A stretch of 64,000 bases of DNA from Orbilia blumenaviensis (lineage: Eukaryota > Ascomycota > Orbiliomycetes > Orbiliales > Orbiliaceae): positions 1,736,001 to 1,800,000 of the forward strand of contig JAVHNS010000006.1 in assembly GCA_036872755.1 (NCBI GenBank), written 5' to 3'. Under the pieces are notes generated by a model. The model did no database searches, was not told where the DNA came from, and saw only the letters and a program-made list of their open reading frames with translations. The translations under genes were made by a program, and so were the position numbers. Positions 62,495 to 64,000 of this stretch are shown here, in pieces. Position 1 is the first letter of the stretch; the number at the start of each line of letters is the position of its first letter.

Positions 62495-64000
62495 ATGGCC
62501 TCCATTGGTCGAGCACTAGATGCTGACATCCTAACACCCATCTTCGACAGCGAAGAGCAATTGCAACTTCTTGACCAAGAATATCCCGAGCTCAGAGAAG
62601 CCTTTGAGCAGATTGAACTCGAGAAAGAAACACCACCTCAATTCCATGATGGTTTTAAATATGTCAAGGGCAGACCATCCGCGCCCTCCACCAGTTGGAG
62701 CGCGGAGACGGTTGTGAGGATTGTTCTGAAGTCTTTGCGTGATAAACATGATGACGATGGGGTATTTCAGCGGGCGTATAATCTTTTAGACGATACGCTT
62801 AAGAAAAAACTGGATCAGTTCTTGGCTGGTAGTTCTATTGATGATTTGTTTAGTGATTCTGAGGGGTTTAATCCTCCTACTAGCCAGGCTTCGAAGGAGA
62901 AACTTTTGAAATTGGATGACGCGGTCGGGAAGAGTACTGGTGCTGCGAGTAAATTTATAAGTGGACCTGGTGGTGAAATCAAAGCATCTGTAAGTTACTG
63001 AGGATCAGTGATTTATCATTTGGAAGCCAAAGAAACCATTCAGACGCTGATACGGGTTGACTTTTGACTATACTATAGGCTGCAGAGCACGACAAGTTTA
63101 GCAATTGGGGACAGACAGTCGAAAACACCCCAAATCTGACCTGGGCTGGGGTAGAGAAGGTCGCTGATCTTTGCAATATTGTGAAGCAGGCCAAAGCTTC
63201 AGGACAGCGTGTCCGTGTTTCCGGCTACCGTCACTCATGGTCCGATATTTTCTCTGAAAGTGGACAAATCCTTGTCTCGATGCTTGATATAAGCCTTGTT
63301 GAGACGCTGCCCAACTGCACATCTCTGGAAGCTGATCGAGAATATCCTGGCAACGAATTCAAAGTTATCGAATTCCTTGGTAATAACCCAAAAAAACCGG
63401 GAAAAGGATTGGTTAAGGTTGGAGCGGCGGTGACAAATGAAGATTTCAGACGTTGGGCGATCAAAAATAATACATGGACTCTACCTATCAACGTAATCAT
63501 GGTGGAGTACGTCAATACAACCCTTCAATGCAAGTCTAGTTACTAGTTCCGCAATTAGCATACTAACAGACATCTACGCTAAACCTAGAATCACTTACGG
63601 AGGCTCCAATGCTCCTATCTGCCATGGTGCCGGGATTGGGACACAGACTCTCAGCGATTTGGTACGCGAAGTTGAATATGTAGATTTGAACGGAAATCTA
63701 TGCCAAGTGTCTGATACGGAACAGCTGAAGGCCGCAGCGGGTTGTTTTGGCTTGCTAGGTATATCTTAAATATCTATCTCTTTGAATGATAAACTAATCA
63801 TTTAAATTCGACTACAGGCGTCGTGACATCCATTACACTGGAGGTTGATAAGATGACTTACGCTCAACTTGACCCTAAATACAAGGAAATTCTTCTAGCC
63901 ATTCCGCCTCCTCCTAATTTTACGGTACCGAAGGATTTGCAAGCTAGATACCAAGAACTACAAAAGACACCCGAGGTCCTGGAACAAGCGCTCGAGGAAT
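62495..64000 (+). CDS. FAD-binding (VAO/BBE-type) oxidase, partial at window end
   Basis: This is a flavin-dependent oxidase of the PCMH (vanillyl-alcohol oxidase) superfamily, resembling sugar-lactone/alditol oxidases. Substrate is unknown. Exons seen are 62495-62989, 63079-63506, 63589-63758 and 63818 onward, open to the window edge. The first exon (~165 residues) is an acidic helical extension (SEEQLQLLDQEYPELREAF, LDDTLKKKLDQFL) not normal for the family core. The FAD domain begins at NWGQTVENTPNLTWAGV. VRVSGYRHSWSDIF carries a histidine at the place of the covalent FAD ligand in related enzymes. GKGLVKVGAAVTNEDFRRW and, after two introns, ITYGGSNAPICHGAGIGTQTLSDLV, NGNLCQVSDTEQL and GVVTSITLEV follow the usual FAD_binding_4 order. 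All introns are GT-AG and phase-consistent. The 3' part is missing, so nothing can be said about the C-terminal substrate domain. Confidence 0.88.

Overview
The window is nuclear DNA of a filamentous ascomycete (Pezizomycotina). Every convincing gene is broken by short introns of about 40-110 nt with GT-AG ends, often with a CTAAC- or CTRAY-like branch site. The core genes are recognisable fungal housekeeping genes, each with its own promoter and no operons. The ANK, NACHT, SPRY and kinase fusion proteins and the long intergenic stretches rich in homopolymers and microsatellites would fit an early-diverging class such as Orbiliomycetes, but that placement is inference. I saw no rRNA, tRNA, CRISPR array or intact autonomous transposon.

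Layout, left half. 1-2 kb is non-coding and holds a ~600 bp inverted-repeat element containing 19-bp repeats. Then come CDC23/APC8 (minus), farnesyl diphosphate synthase (plus), the condensin subunit Ycg1/Cnd3 (minus), FGAM synthase (plus), a cysteine synthase with a probable mitochondrial leader (minus), and a membrane-anchored pepsin-like protein that appears to have lost both catalytic aspartates (minus). At 22.2-28.2 kb lies a large NLR/STAND gene (plus). It has an N-terminal helical domain, a NACHT ATPase with clear Walker A and B motifs, ankyrin repeats and a C-terminal SPRY domain.

Layout, right half. A Ste20/germinal-centre-type kinase (minus, 31.1-35.6 kb) is followed by a ~6.4 kb gene-poor stretch that contains a second inverted-repeat element (~350 bp). 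Next are an unrecognised intron-rich gene (minus, 42.1-45.2 kb), a gamma-tubulin complex component of the GCP5 type (minus), a GT15 Golgi mannosyltransferase (plus), an unrecognised multi-pass membrane protein (plus), a pseudokinase-ankyrin fusion (plus), and a VAO-type FAD oxidase that runs off the window end (plus).

How the genes relate. The housekeeping genes serve separate processes: APC/C ubiquitin ligation, condensin, microtubule nucleation, sterol/isoprenoid precursors, purine and cysteine synthesis, and glycosylation. The accessory interest is in three proteins with signalling or decoy-like designs: the NACHT-ANK-SPRY receptor, the pseudokinase-ANK protein and the pseudo-aspartyl protease. 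They are not clustered, and any shared role in non-self recognition is speculation. Exon boundaries were worked out by hand from splice signals and reading-frame phase; a transcriptome would be needed to confirm them.
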